NCBI GenBank assembly: GCA_036625675.1
Contig: JAZKTH010000030.1
Span: 1-18,639, forward strand
DNA: 18,639 nt
Direction of reading: 5' to 3'
Source: Halalkaliarchaeum sp036625675
GTDB taxonomy: Archaea; Halobacteriota; Halobacteria; Halobacteriales; Haloferacaceae
Shown: piece after piece, positions 13,000 through 18,639 of the stretch
How positions within the stretch are numbered: position 1 is the first letter of the stretch
How the letters are laid out: each line of letters begins with the position of its first letter
Made by a program: the position numbers and the translations under genes
Notes under the pieces: model-generated
Database searches by the model: none
The model's input: the letters and a program-made list of their open reading frames with translations, nothing else
What the model was told of the DNA's origin: nothing

Positions 13000-14814
13000 C
13001 TACTTCCCCCAGAACGGATCCCGCCGACGCTGTTTGTCGAGGTACCCCTGCAGCGCCTCGCGCTCGTCGGCCGGGATCTCCTCCGCGAGCTCCTGTTCGA
13101 GGATCTTGGCGTGTTTCTCGGGGAGTTCGGTCCACAGTTCGTCGCCCTCGTCGATCTGGCGGCCGACAGTCGGGCCGTCGATCGCGACGCTGACCCGGGA
13201 CCCGGCGCGGGCCTCGGAGATGTCCTCCCCCTGTTCCTGGATCCCCGACAGCTGGCCGACGCGTTCGGGCTCGTTGCCCGAGAACATCGCGACGTGACGG
13301 TTGTTCTGCAGGGTGCCGGCCAGCACCTCCACGCCGACGACGGCGGGGTCGGACTGCCGGAAGACGTGATCCTCGAGGATCCGGAACCGGCTGGGCCGGA
13401 CGATCTTGTCGAGGACGGTCTCCTGCTGGGCGCGCTCGCGCTCCGTTACGAACGCCTCGTAGTCCTCCACGAGCTGGTAGATGACGTCGTCGACGAACAC
13501 CTCCACGTCCGACTCCTCGAGTTCCTCCTCGGCGTTGGGCAGGACGTCGACGTTGAACCCCAGGATCGCGCGGTACGTCGCCTCGTTGGCGGTGCCCGCG
13601 ACGGCGACGTCGCGAGGGGCCACGTCGCCGACCTCCGCCCGGAGGATCGGGATCTCCACCTCCCGGAGCGCGTCCGCCATGGCCTCGAGGCTCCCCAGCG
13701 TGTCGGCCTTGACGACGACGCCGTCCTCCTCGGTTTCGACCTCCAGGTCCGCCAGTTCGGCGCGCACCTCGGCGATCACCTCCTCTACCGGGCGATCCCG
13801 GACGACCCGCACCGGCGCCCCCGCCATCGCGTCGTCCAGGTCGGGGGCCGCGATCTTCACCCCGGCCGCCGCCTCGACGCTGTCGACGCGCTCGAACCGG
13901 TTCTCGGTCCGGATCTCCGCGAGCGGCCGGGGCTGCAACAGCGCCCGGATTTCGGTGACGATCGGCTCGTCCATGCCGCCGACGACGATCGTCTCCCCCT
14001 CGCGGACGACGCCGTCGTACACGACGACGTCGATGGTCGAGCCGAAGCCGCGCTCGTCTTTTACCTCGAGCACGGTGCCCACGCCGGGGCCGGAGACGTC
14101 GATCTCCATCTCCCCGCGCATGTACCGCTGGGACAGCCCCATCAGGACGGCCAGCAGGTCCGGGACCCCCTCGCCGGTCTCGGCGGACACCGGGACAACG
14201 CCGATGTTGCGCTGGAACTCCTGGACGCGCCAGTAGAGGTCCGCCGAAAAGCCCGCCGAGGAGAGGTCGCCGATGATGTCGTACAGCCCCTCGTCGAGGT
14301 CGCCCCGGACCCGATCGGACTGGGACTCGTAGCTTTGCCTGATGGGGGAATCCTCGTCGGGGTTCCAGCCCGGAACGGTGTCCACCTTGTTGGCGGCGAC
14401 GACGAACGGCGTCCCGGTGCGCCGAATGATGTCGACGGCCTCCTCGGTTTGCGGCTGAAAGCCGTCGTTCACGTCGACGACGAGGATCGCGATGTCAGCG
14501 AGCGCGCCGCCGCGCGCGCGAAGCGTCGAGAACGAGTGGTGGCCGGGGGTGTCGATGAACAGCAGGCCCGGCAGGTCGAAGTCGTCCGGGTCGACGAGCT
14601 CGCCCGCCATCGCGGAGATGGTCTCGAGCGGGACGGCCGTCGCGCCGATGTGCTGGGTGATCGCGCCCGACTCCCCCTCGCTGACCGCGGAACCGCGAAT
14701 CTTGTCGAGCAAACTGGTCTTCCCGTGGTCTACGTGCCCGAGAACGGCGACGATGGGCGTCCGCAGCGTGGCCGCGTCCCCCGTCCCGGCGTCCGTGGAT
14801 GCGTCGTTCGACAT
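13000..14814 (-). CDS. infB: Archaeal translation initiation factor IF-2 (aIF5B)
   Basis: The 604-residue GTPase helps bring initiator tRNA to the ribosome and promotes subunit joining. After a short Asp/Thr-rich tail come G1 at residues 26-33 (GHVDHGKT), switch II DTPGHHSFSTLR (G3), NKVDTVPGW (G4) and VPVSAETGEGV (G5). These are followed by a beta-barrel domain II (MEIDVSGPGVGTVLEVKDERG). Domain III and the C-terminal barrel extend to LDKQRRRDPFWGK. The length and the lack of a long N-terminal extension are typical of archaeal aIF5B rather than bacterial IF2. The ATG at 14814 precedes the G-domain directly. A GCTTAA box lies further upstream (about 14860). It is divergent from the PRC-barrel/NOB1 pair, an arrangement that links initiation and ribosome maturation genes. 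Confidence 0.97.
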   Translation of the reverse strand: MSNDASTDAGTGDAATLRTPIVAVLGHVDHGKTSLLDKIRGSAVSEGESGAITQHIGATAVPLETISAMAGELVDPDDFDLPGLLFIDTPGHHSFSTLRARGGALADIAILVVDVNDGFQPQTEEAVDIIRRTGTPFVVAANKVDTVPGWNPDEDSPIRQSYESQSDRVRGDLDEGLYDIIGDLSSAGFSADLYWRVQEFQRNIGVVPVSAETGEGVPDLLAVLMGLSQRYMRGEMEIDVSGPGVGTVLEVKDERGFGSTIDVVVYDGVVREGETIVVGGMDEPIVTEIRALLQPRPLAEIRTENRFERVDSVEAAAGVKIAAPDLDDAMAGAPVRVVRDRPVEEVIAEVRAELADLEVETEEDGVVVKADTLGSLEAMADALREVEIPILRAEVGDVAPRDVAVAGTANEATYRAILGFNVDVLPNAEEELEESDVEVFVDDVIYQLVEDYEAFVTERERAQQETVLDKIVRPSRFRILEDHVFRQSDPAVVGVEVLAGTLQNNRHVAMFSGNEPERVGQLSGIQEQGEDISEARAGSRVSVAIDGPTVGRQIDEGDELWTELPEKHAKILEQELAEEIPADEREALQGYLDKQRRRDPFWGK

Positions 14815-14923
14815 GGCTCCCCAGAAAACTCCTTGTGCGGGTACTGTCGGGCCCGGGAGTTAAGCCTTTCAGAACCGTCGTCCGTCCGACGGCCGACCCG
14901 CGACCGTCGGACAGCCCGTGGCG

Positions 14924-14930
14924 TTTATAT
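14924..14930 (+). promoter_or_regulatory. Putative TATA box of the PRC-barrel/NOB1 operon
   Basis: tttatat lies 24-30 nt upstream of the ATG at 14954, a textbook position for a leaderless haloarchaeal transcript. It also argues against the GTG at 14918 as a start. Confidence 0.65.
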
Positions 14931-14953
14931 CGCTTCGGTCAGTCGTTGGAACC

Positions 14954-15199
14954 ATGGCAGAGATACTGGCCGAGAACCTCTCGGGGAAGGCCGTCATGGG
15001 GTCGGACGGCACCGAACTCGGAGACCTGTACAACATCACCATGGACCTGAAGTCCGGGCAGATCGAACACCTCCTCGTTTCGCCGCACGAACAGCTCGAC
15101 CCGCGTCAGGTGTCCTTCGACGCCGACGACCGGGGGCGGCTGCTCGTTCCCGTCTCCGCAGTGCAGGCAGTCAAAGACTACATCGTCGTCCAACGGTAG
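14954..15199 (+). CDS. PRC-barrel domain protein
   Basis: The 81-residue protein (MAEILAENLSGKAVMGSDGTELGDLYNITM onward, ending VPVSAVQAVKDYIVVQR) is a single PRC-barrel. This small beta-barrel is found in photosynthetic reaction centre H subunits and in the RNA-processing protein RimM. Archaeal single-domain members are common and their exact function is unknown. The gene abuts the NOB1 gene with no spacing (TAG then ATG), so the two are co-translated. A link to 16S rRNA maturation is therefore reasonable but inferred. The start at 14954 is fixed by the TATA box at 14924-14930. Confidence 0.9.
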   Translation: MAEILAENLSGKAVMGSDGTELGDLYNITMDLKSGQIEHLLVSPHEQLDPRQVSFDADDRGRLLVPVSAVQAVKDYIVVQR

Positions 15200-15658
15200 A
15201 TGCACGTTCTCGACACGTCCGCGTTCATTCACGAGTATCACACCGACGAGCAGACGGCTTCGATACCGCTCGTCCAGGAGGAGCTCGAGGGCGAACACGC
15301 GTTCAGGTTCGACGCGATGGAGGGGGCGGGGATGCACATCCACATCCCCGCGGACGGCACCGTCGAGAAGGTCACCCGGGCGGCCCGCGAGACCGGCGAC
15401 GCGGCGGAGCTGTCGGAGACGGACACCCGGCTGCTCGCGACCGCCTTCGAACTCGACGCCACGCTCGTCACGGACGACTACGCGATGCAAAACGTCGCCG
15501 AGCGGCTCGGCGTCGACGTCCGCGTGATCGCCCGCGACGGGATCACCGAGCAGCGCGACTGGCTGTTCCAGTGTGCCGGCTGCGGGCGCGAGTTCGACGA
15601 GAACCACGACCGGTGTCCGGTCTGCGGGAGCGAACTCACCCGGAAGAACCCGGCGTAG
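15200..15658 (+). CDS. nob1: rRNA maturation endonuclease NOB1
   Basis: The 152-residue protein joins a PIN nuclease domain (MHVLDTSAFI with Asp5 as the first metal ligand, SETDTRLLATAFEL, then LVTDDYAMQNVAERLG with the later acidic pair) to a C-terminal zinc ribbon (CAGCGREFDENHDRCPVCG). This is the layout of archaeal NOB1, which cuts the 3' end of the 16S rRNA precursor during small-subunit maturation. Length is normal for archaea. The ATG follows the PRC-barrel stop directly. The gene faces infB across a shared promoter region and converges with the lipoprotein gene, with only 19 bp between the stops. Confidence 0.95.
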   Translation: MHVLDTSAFIHEYHTDEQTASIPLVQEELEGEHAFRFDAMEGAGMHIHIPADGTVEKVTRAARETGDAAELSETDTRLLATAFELDATLVTDDYAMQNVAERLGVDVRVIARDGITEQRDWLFQCAGCGREFDENHDRCPVCGSELTRKNPA

Positions 15659-15677
15659 GCGGTCCCGGCCTGGACGG

Positions 15678-16628
15678 TCACACGACCCACTCGGAGACGC
15701 CCACCCGATACCACTCCCCCTCGTAGCGACCGTACTTCACGTCGCCGGGGACGTCCGACTCCAGGTCCGCCAGGTACGCTTCGAGCGCGTCGGCGGCCTC
15801 CCGATGCGACTCCCCGGATCCCGCCCCCTCGTCGTCGCACACCTCCAGCCGGCCGCCCTCCTCGCGGACGGTCCGGAGGAGTTCCTCGGCCTCCGCGGGC
15901 GGGGCGTCGAGTGTCGCACCCCGCTCGGCGAGGACCACGTCGGCGAACTCGTTCGCGTCGTCGGCGACCCGCTCTGCCGCGTACGCGATCCGGCGCGCCG
16001 TGGTGGTGCCCTCGCCGCGGTCGTCGATCGCGAACTCCCCGTCGCCGACGGAAAGGTACGACGCCTCGACGCCGGCGGCCAGCCGGGAGCCAGCCCGGAC
16101 GTCGGGATCGAGATACCCCGCCACGAACGGCACGGACTCGAAGGCCCGATCGCGGTCGCGAACGGCGAGTCGCTCCGGCCGGTAGTCGACCGCCTCGCCG
16201 ACGCGGAGTCGATCCTGAAACGGCAGGTCCCCGTACTGGAGGGTCTCCGCCGGGTCGGGATCGTCCGGGACGTCCCCGTCCCTGCGGAGGCGGTACTCCG
16301 GGCCGGTCACGTCCCCCTCCTCGAGGGTCGTCGATTCGATCTCGTAGAAGGCCCCGTCTGTCCGGTAGTACCGCAGCCAGCCCAGCGGATCGCGGTGGAC
16401 CGTCTCGATCGCGACACCCCCCTCGGAGAGGGCGCGGTTCAGCAGCGCCTCGAGGAGCATCGGGCGGTCGCTGTCGGCGGGGACGGCGTCGCGTTCGGCG
16501 ATCTCCGCGGCGTCGACGGGGGCGAACGTGACCGTCCGACCCCGCGAGCAGCCGCCGCCGACGGAGAGGCAGCCGGCGACGGCGGTCGGGGCGGCGGCGA
16601 GACTGGAGAGGAGGGCTCTACGGCGCAT
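15678..16628 (-). CDS. Tat-type lipoprotein of unknown function
   Basis: The 316-residue protein starts with a Tat signal and lipobox (MRRRALLSSLAAAPTAVAGC), so it should be anchored on the outer face of the membrane. The mature part is acidic and has no repeats or catalytic motif that I recognise. It holds a segment VDYRPERLAVRDRDRAFESVPFVAGYL and a helical stretch TTARRIAYAAERVADDANEFADVVL. It ends with GRYEGEWYRVGVSEWVV, a Trp/Tyr-rich strand. I place the start at ATG 16628 because residues encoded further upstream are not signal-like. It converges with NOB1 and diverges from the tRNA-Val gene. Confidence 0.82.
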   Translation of the reverse strand: MRRRALLSSLAAAPTAVAGCLSVGGGCSRGRTVTFAPVDAAEIAERDAVPADSDRPMLLEALLNRALSEGGVAIETVHRDPLGWLRYYRTDGAFYEIESTTLEEGDVTGPEYRLRRDGDVPDDPDPAETLQYGDLPFQDRLRVGEAVDYRPERLAVRDRDRAFESVPFVAGYLDPDVRAGSRLAAGVEASYLSVGDGEFAIDDRGEGTTTARRIAYAAERVADDANEFADVVLAERGATLDAPPAEAEELLRTVREEGGRLEVCDDEGAGSGESHREAADALEAYLADLESDVPGDVKYGRYEGEWYRVGVSEWVV

Positions 16629-16704
16629 GCACGGGATTCGACAGAGGGATACGAGTGTCTTGTGGCCGAATTCGACGGGAGCGGGCGAGGCCGTACAAAG
16701 CAAC

Positions 16705-16711
16705 GTTTAAG
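16705..16711 (+). promoter_or_regulatory. Putative TATA box of the tRNA-Val gene
   Basis: gtttaag lies 27-33 nt upstream of the first base of the tRNA, as expected for archaeal tRNA promoters. Confidence 0.5.
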
Positions 16712-16737
16712 TCCGGACATCGGGTAGATTGACTCGC

Positions 16738-16812
16738 GGGTTGGTGGTCTAGCCCGGTTATGACGGCTCCTTCACACGGAGCAGGCCGGCGGTTCGAATC
16801 CGCCCCAACCCA
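16738..16812 (+). tRNA. tRNA-Val (anticodon CAC)
   Basis: The 75-nt gene folds as a standard tRNA. The acceptor stem is GGGTTGG (16738-16744) pairing with CCAACCC (16805-16811), with discriminator A at 16812. The anticodon stem is GCTCC/GGAGC around the loop TTCACAC, giving anticodon CAC for valine GTG codons. The T-arm is GGCGG-TTCGAAT-CCGCC. CCA is not encoded and no intron is seen. Its 3' end is duplicated downstream. Confidence 0.96.
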
Positions 16813-16814
16813 CT
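16792..16814 (+). repeat. Attachment-site repeat, copy inside the tRNA 3' end
   Basis: These 23 bases, from the T-loop to 2 nt past the tRNA, recur exactly at 16920-16942. Archaeal and bacterial tyrosine integrases commonly recombine within the T-arm and 3' end of tRNA genes and leave such copies at both edges of the insert. Confidence 0.8.
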
Positions 16815-16862
16815 TCTGATTCCTCGCAACGACGAGCGCAGCGAGGAGTCCGTAGAATCGAA

Positions 16863-16941
16863 GTGGGTCCGTGAAGGATTCGAACTACGCGAGACGAACG
16901 GAGTGAGTCTCGCCATCGAGTTCGAATCCGCCCCAACCCAC
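16863..16941. repeat. Compound inverted repeat using the duplicated tRNA end
   Basis: Three nested arms pair: GTGGGT (16863-16868) with ACCCAC (16936-16941), GGATTCGAAC (16876-16885) with GTTCGAATCC (16920-16929), and GCGAGAC (16889-16895) with GTCTCGC (16907-16913). All are perfect. A second small hairpin, TCCTCGC/GCGAGGA (16821-16827 with 16841-16847), lies just upstream. Confidence 0.8.
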
Positions 16942-16942
16942 T
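16920..16942 (+). repeat. Attachment-site repeat, downstream copy
   Basis: This is an exact 23-bp copy of the tRNA-Val 3' end, 128 bp from the first. Beyond it the sequence becomes AT-richer and carries accessory genes and IS remnants. It may be the inner end of a larger integrated element, or the scar of a mostly deleted one. Confidence 0.75.
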
Positions 16943-17257
16943 ACGTTACTGCGATTTTTATGAAGAAGATAGCCCCGTCTACGTCACGCGATTCGGGAGT
17001 AGTCTGCTTCACGTCACCTGCGGTCGGCGCATCCGCCCCGATTGCTTCCGGTGGTTACTGTGAAGTAGATTCACCGGGTTGTAACTCTACTGGCGCGTGA
17101 GTTTTCTGAGTGAAAACATCATCCAGACCATTCTACCATCTTTTAAAAGAGTCCGTCACGGATAGAGTCGACTCGCTCTGTTGAAATTCTCGGGCTTTGA
17201 TACAAACTAAGTACTAAATATAGAGGGTGTATGTAGCACAGCGGCTATCTTTTATTC
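16943..17257. other. Gene-poor AT-richer stretch after the attachment repeat
   Basis: No convincing gene is seen in this 315-bp stretch. One short frame (ATG 16960 to 17100, starting MKKIAPSTSRD) has no TATA box, no recognisable domain and odd composition. An 11-bp IS-end-like sequence (gctctgttgaa) lies at 17175-17185. A TATA-like aaatata sits near 17216, ahead of the small membrane protein. Confidence 0.5.
17175..17185 (+). repeat. Solo insertion-sequence end (gctctgttgaa)
   Basis: The same 11 bases recur in the same orientation at 18523-18533, immediately outside the IS5-type transposase gene. Both copies are followed, directly or after 3 bases, by attct. Here no transposase gene is attached, so this is probably the relic end of a lost IS copy. 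Confidence 0.4.
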
Positions 17258-17464
17258 ATGACAATTAACCTGATGATTGCAACGCTGCTCGGCATCCCAT
17301 TGACGTCTTGGCGGCTCAGTCGTGACGAGCGGTGGCCGGGCTACTGGCACCGATTCGCTCCAATCGGAATTACCGCCCTCCTCATCGCCTTTGCCCTGTT
17401 TCGCCTTGCCGTCGCTATCACCAACCGCGGAGACAATCCGGGAAGCACGATTGTCACGGTGTGA
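17258..17464 (+). CDS. Small putative membrane protein
   Basis: The 68-residue product (MTINLMIATLLGIPLTSW at the start) has a short hydrophobic N-terminal segment. A clear transmembrane helix at about residues 36-54 (ITALLIAFALFRLAVAI) is separated from it by a basic/aromatic loop (RLSRDERWPGYWHRF). It resembles no family that I know. Its codon use is closer to the AT-richer island than to the core genome. The preceding aaatata box (about 17216) is a little far, and a ttttatt stretch touches the start. It ends 53 bp before the FG-GAP lipoprotein gene on the same strand. Confidence 0.5.
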   Translation: MTINLMIATLLGIPLTSWRLSRDERWPGYWHRFAPIGITALLIAFALFRLAVAITNRGDNPGSTIVTV

Positions 17465-17486
17465 GAAGAGCTCTATGCTGCCCTAA

Positions 17487-17495
17487 TTTATTATA
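17487..17495 (+). promoter_or_regulatory. Putative TATA box of the FG-GAP lipoprotein gene
   Basis: tttattata lies 23-31 nt before the ATG at 17518 in a very AT-rich intergenic stretch, the usual place for a leaderless promoter. Confidence 0.55.
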
Positions 17496-17517
17496 CAATA
17501 CCATATTATTCGACAAT

Positions 17518-18063
17518 ATGGATTACCGGCGGCGGCGGCTGCTTGCAGTGGTGGGAACTGGGACTGTTGGTGCACTGGCAGGGTGTGGAGGTGACGACGG
17601 TGATGTCACGTCTTCACCAGCAAGTAGTGAAACTCAAACTGGCACACTTTCAGACGGTGAGGAGGACAACGGCTCACCCGAAACTGTCGAGCAGACCGAG
17701 ACCGATGACAATCCAACTGAGACTCCTGAAGACTCTTCGCCACCCTCTGAACAGGTGGCAAAGCTAGCCGCTGACGACGGCGACAGCGGAGACCGGTTCG
17801 GCTCGTCGGGCGGGGTGTCGGGCGATGGAAGTACCGCTATTTTCGGGGCTATCGGCGATGAAGACCCGAACGGAGATGAGGCGGGCTCGGCGTACGTGTT
17901 CAGCCGGTCGGGTGAGGAGTGGCAGCAAGAGCCCAAACTCGCTGCTGATGACGGCGACAGCGGAGACGAATTCGGCTCGTCGGTTGGGGTGTCGGGCGAT
18001 GGAAGTACTGCCGTCATCGGGGCCTTTGGAGACGAGGCGGGCTCGGGGTACGTCTTCGAATAA
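17518..18063 (+). CDS. Short Tat lipoprotein with two FG-GAP repeats
   Basis: The 181-residue protein begins with a Tat-like signal and lipobox (MDYRRRRLLAVVGTGTVGALAGC). It continues with a Thr/Ser/Glu-rich acidic linker of about 60 residues, a likely glycosylated stalk. Two FG-GAP units 58 residues apart follow (AADDGDSGDRFGSSGGVSGD and AADDGDSGDEFGSSVGVSGD, each leading to AGSxYVF). FG-GAP units form blades of integrin-like beta-propellers and usually occur as about seven. Two cannot close a propeller, so this is probably a truncated relative of a long surface protein, ending at YVFE just before degenerate DNA. The two units are also similar at DNA level (174-bp period), so copies could have been lost by recombination. 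It should be cell-surface anchored. A partner is unknown. Confidence 0.78.
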   Translation: MDYRRRRLLAVVGTGTVGALAGCGGDDGDVTSSPASSETQTGTLSDGEEDNGSPETVEQTETDDNPTETPEDSSPPSEQVAKLAADDGDSGDRFGSSGGVSGDGSTAIFGAIGDEDPNGDEAGSAYVFSRSGEEWQQEPKLAADDGDSGDEFGSSVGVSGDGSTAVIGAFGDEAGSGYVFE

Positions 18064-18304
18064 TCCCTGCAGTGCGTCTGTGGCTTCTGGCAGTTTTCAA
18101 GACGCCTTGAAACGGCAACGGTGGTGGGGAGCTTTCGAGAAGTTCACCTGACCCTGCTACAGAACCTAAACGTCGACGAACCTGTGGTCAGCGACGCCCT
18201 CGGTGGGGGAATTTAGGTAGGGATCGATGGCTTGGAAGGACGAGCAGTTGCCGACCTGCAGATTGTCGGCGACTTTCCCGACCACTCTACAGCAGAGATC
18301 CCCC
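18064..18304. other. Degenerate intergenic stretch
   Basis: Short open fragments occur (for example GLEGRAVADLQIVGDF at 18225-18275 on the plus strand) but none is long or recognisable. The stretch probably holds further decayed gene pieces. Confidence 0.35.
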
Positions 18305-18536
18305 GAACAGCCCGTTGAACAAGGTGAGATTCGGGAGTAACGATTGAGACGACGGCGACTAGGCCGACGGCATCGCGAAGGTTGACCGCGGTTACGTCGT
18401 GATCGTTCCGGAGGAGCAGCCCGGAAACGAACCGACCGTTAAGATCGAACAGGTACAGCAGAACGTTGCCTTCGCTACGACCGTTGAGCCGGACCCTCAC
18501 CCCCTGAGAGTTCCCCTCTACTGCTCTGTTGAATAG
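18305..18536 (+). pseudogene. Decayed TRAM-domain protein
   Basis: Reading across three frames gives a recognisable TRAM domain, the small RNA-binding beta-barrel common in haloarchaea. It reads EQPVEQGEIRE in one frame, VTIE in the next, then DDGD, an in-frame TAG at 18360, and ADGIAKVDRGYVVIVPEEQ. The rest is GNEPTVKIEQVQQNVAFATTVE. Two frameshifts and the TAG (probably a former CAG) show that it is dead. The frame then runs into an insertion-sequence end and stops at 18534-18536. The N-terminal part that intact relatives carry is not recognisable in 18064-18304. Confidence 0.7.
18523..18533 (+). repeat. End of the IS5-type element (gctctgttgaa)
   Basis: It lies 17 bp outside the transposase stop codon, where an IS terminal inverted repeat is expected, and is repeated at 17175-17185. 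The other end of the element is outside the window. Confidence 0.45.
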
Positions 18537-18550
18537 ATTCTGAGTCATGG

Positions 18551-18639
18551 TTAGAGCGACTCACAAAGTGATTCTATGTTGGTGATGGCGAACATCAGGA
18601 CGATTTCACGGAACTGTCGATACCAGTCCAGCGCTCGCA
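18551..18639 (-). CDS. IS5-type transposase, C-terminal end (runs off the window)
   Basis: The minus strand from the window edge to the TAA at 18551-18553 encodes RALDWYRQFREIVLMFAITN followed by IESLCESL and a stop. The W-Y-R-x-F-R-E-I-x-L-M motif near the C-terminus is characteristic of haloarchaeal IS5-family (ISH-type) transposases and contains the last catalytic Glu of the DDE set. Only 28 residues are visible, so it cannot be said whether the gene is intact. The IS end (gctctgttgaa at 18523-18533) lies just past the stop. The element appears to sit at the 3' end of the TRAM pseudogene. Confidence 0.7.
   Translation of the reverse strand, partial: RALDWYRQFREIVLMFAITNIESLCESL

Noticed and set aside
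12946..15726. 926-codon open frame on the plus strand, antisense to infB
   Set aside because: It runs opposite the unmistakable infB gene and is Arg/Asp/Val/Gly-rich with no domain. Long antisense frames are expected in GC-rich haloarchaeal genes.
16903..17100. 65-codon frame beginning inside the att hairpin
   Set aside because: Its first part is the duplicated tRNA sequence. The rest has no domain, TATA box or plausible start context.
18213..18548. 111-codon minus-strand frame near the right edge
   Set aside because: It is antisense to the TRAM pseudogene and begins within the IS end, so it is a shadow frame.

Overview
The window reads as a chromosomal segment from a halophilic archaeon (class Halobacteria). 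It is GC-rich through most of its length. Its proteins are strongly acidic. It encodes archaeal core genes (rps19e, a PDCD5 homologue, archaeal IF-2/aIF5B, NOB1), several Tat-type lipoproteins, a halophilic plant-type 2Fe-2S ferredoxin, and many TATA-like boxes about 25-30 nt before start codons, as expected for leaderless haloarchaeal transcripts.

Layout. Bases 1-1892 are a minus-strand translation/RNA block: rps19e, PDCD5-like, a PP-loop ATPase and the 5' part of hisS. Bases 2020-4645 are small minus-strand genes: a Cys-rich bacterio-opsin-activator-type HTH regulator, a PNPOx-like flavin protein, a winged-helix regulator translationally coupled to a small zinc-ribbon protein, and an AMMECR1 protein. 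Bases 4817-8504 are plus-strand genes: a J-domain/2Fe-2S ferredoxin fusion, a DUF6159 membrane protein behind three tandem TATA-like repeats, and a membrane-bound PAS histidine kinase with no response regulator beside it.

Bases about 8565-10135 are an IS200/IS605-group (IS1341-type) element carrying only tnpB, with hairpins at both ends and a probable omega RNA at its right end. Bases 10376-12884 are the most unusual part: a three-gene minus-strand operon. It has a short Tat lipoprotein, a phage-tail-tube-like protein (T4 gp19 / TIGR02241 type), and a second tube-like domain fused to a long C-terminal region. The lipoprotein and the C-terminal tail of the last protein look like the two halves of one DUF6517-type haloarchaeal lipoprotein, with the tube domains placed between them. 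No sheath, baseplate or ATPase gene is visible.

Bases 13000-15658 return to core functions: infB on the minus strand, divergent from a PRC-barrel protein that abuts the NOB1 rRNA-maturation nuclease. A convergent lipoprotein gene follows. A tRNA-Val(CAC) gene at 16738-16812 has its last 23 bases duplicated 128 bp downstream, the signature of an integrase attachment site. From there to the end the DNA becomes AT-richer and is filled with accessory material: a small membrane protein, a short FG-GAP lipoprotein, a decayed TRAM-domain pseudogene, and insertion-sequence ends including the C-terminus of an IS5-type transposase.
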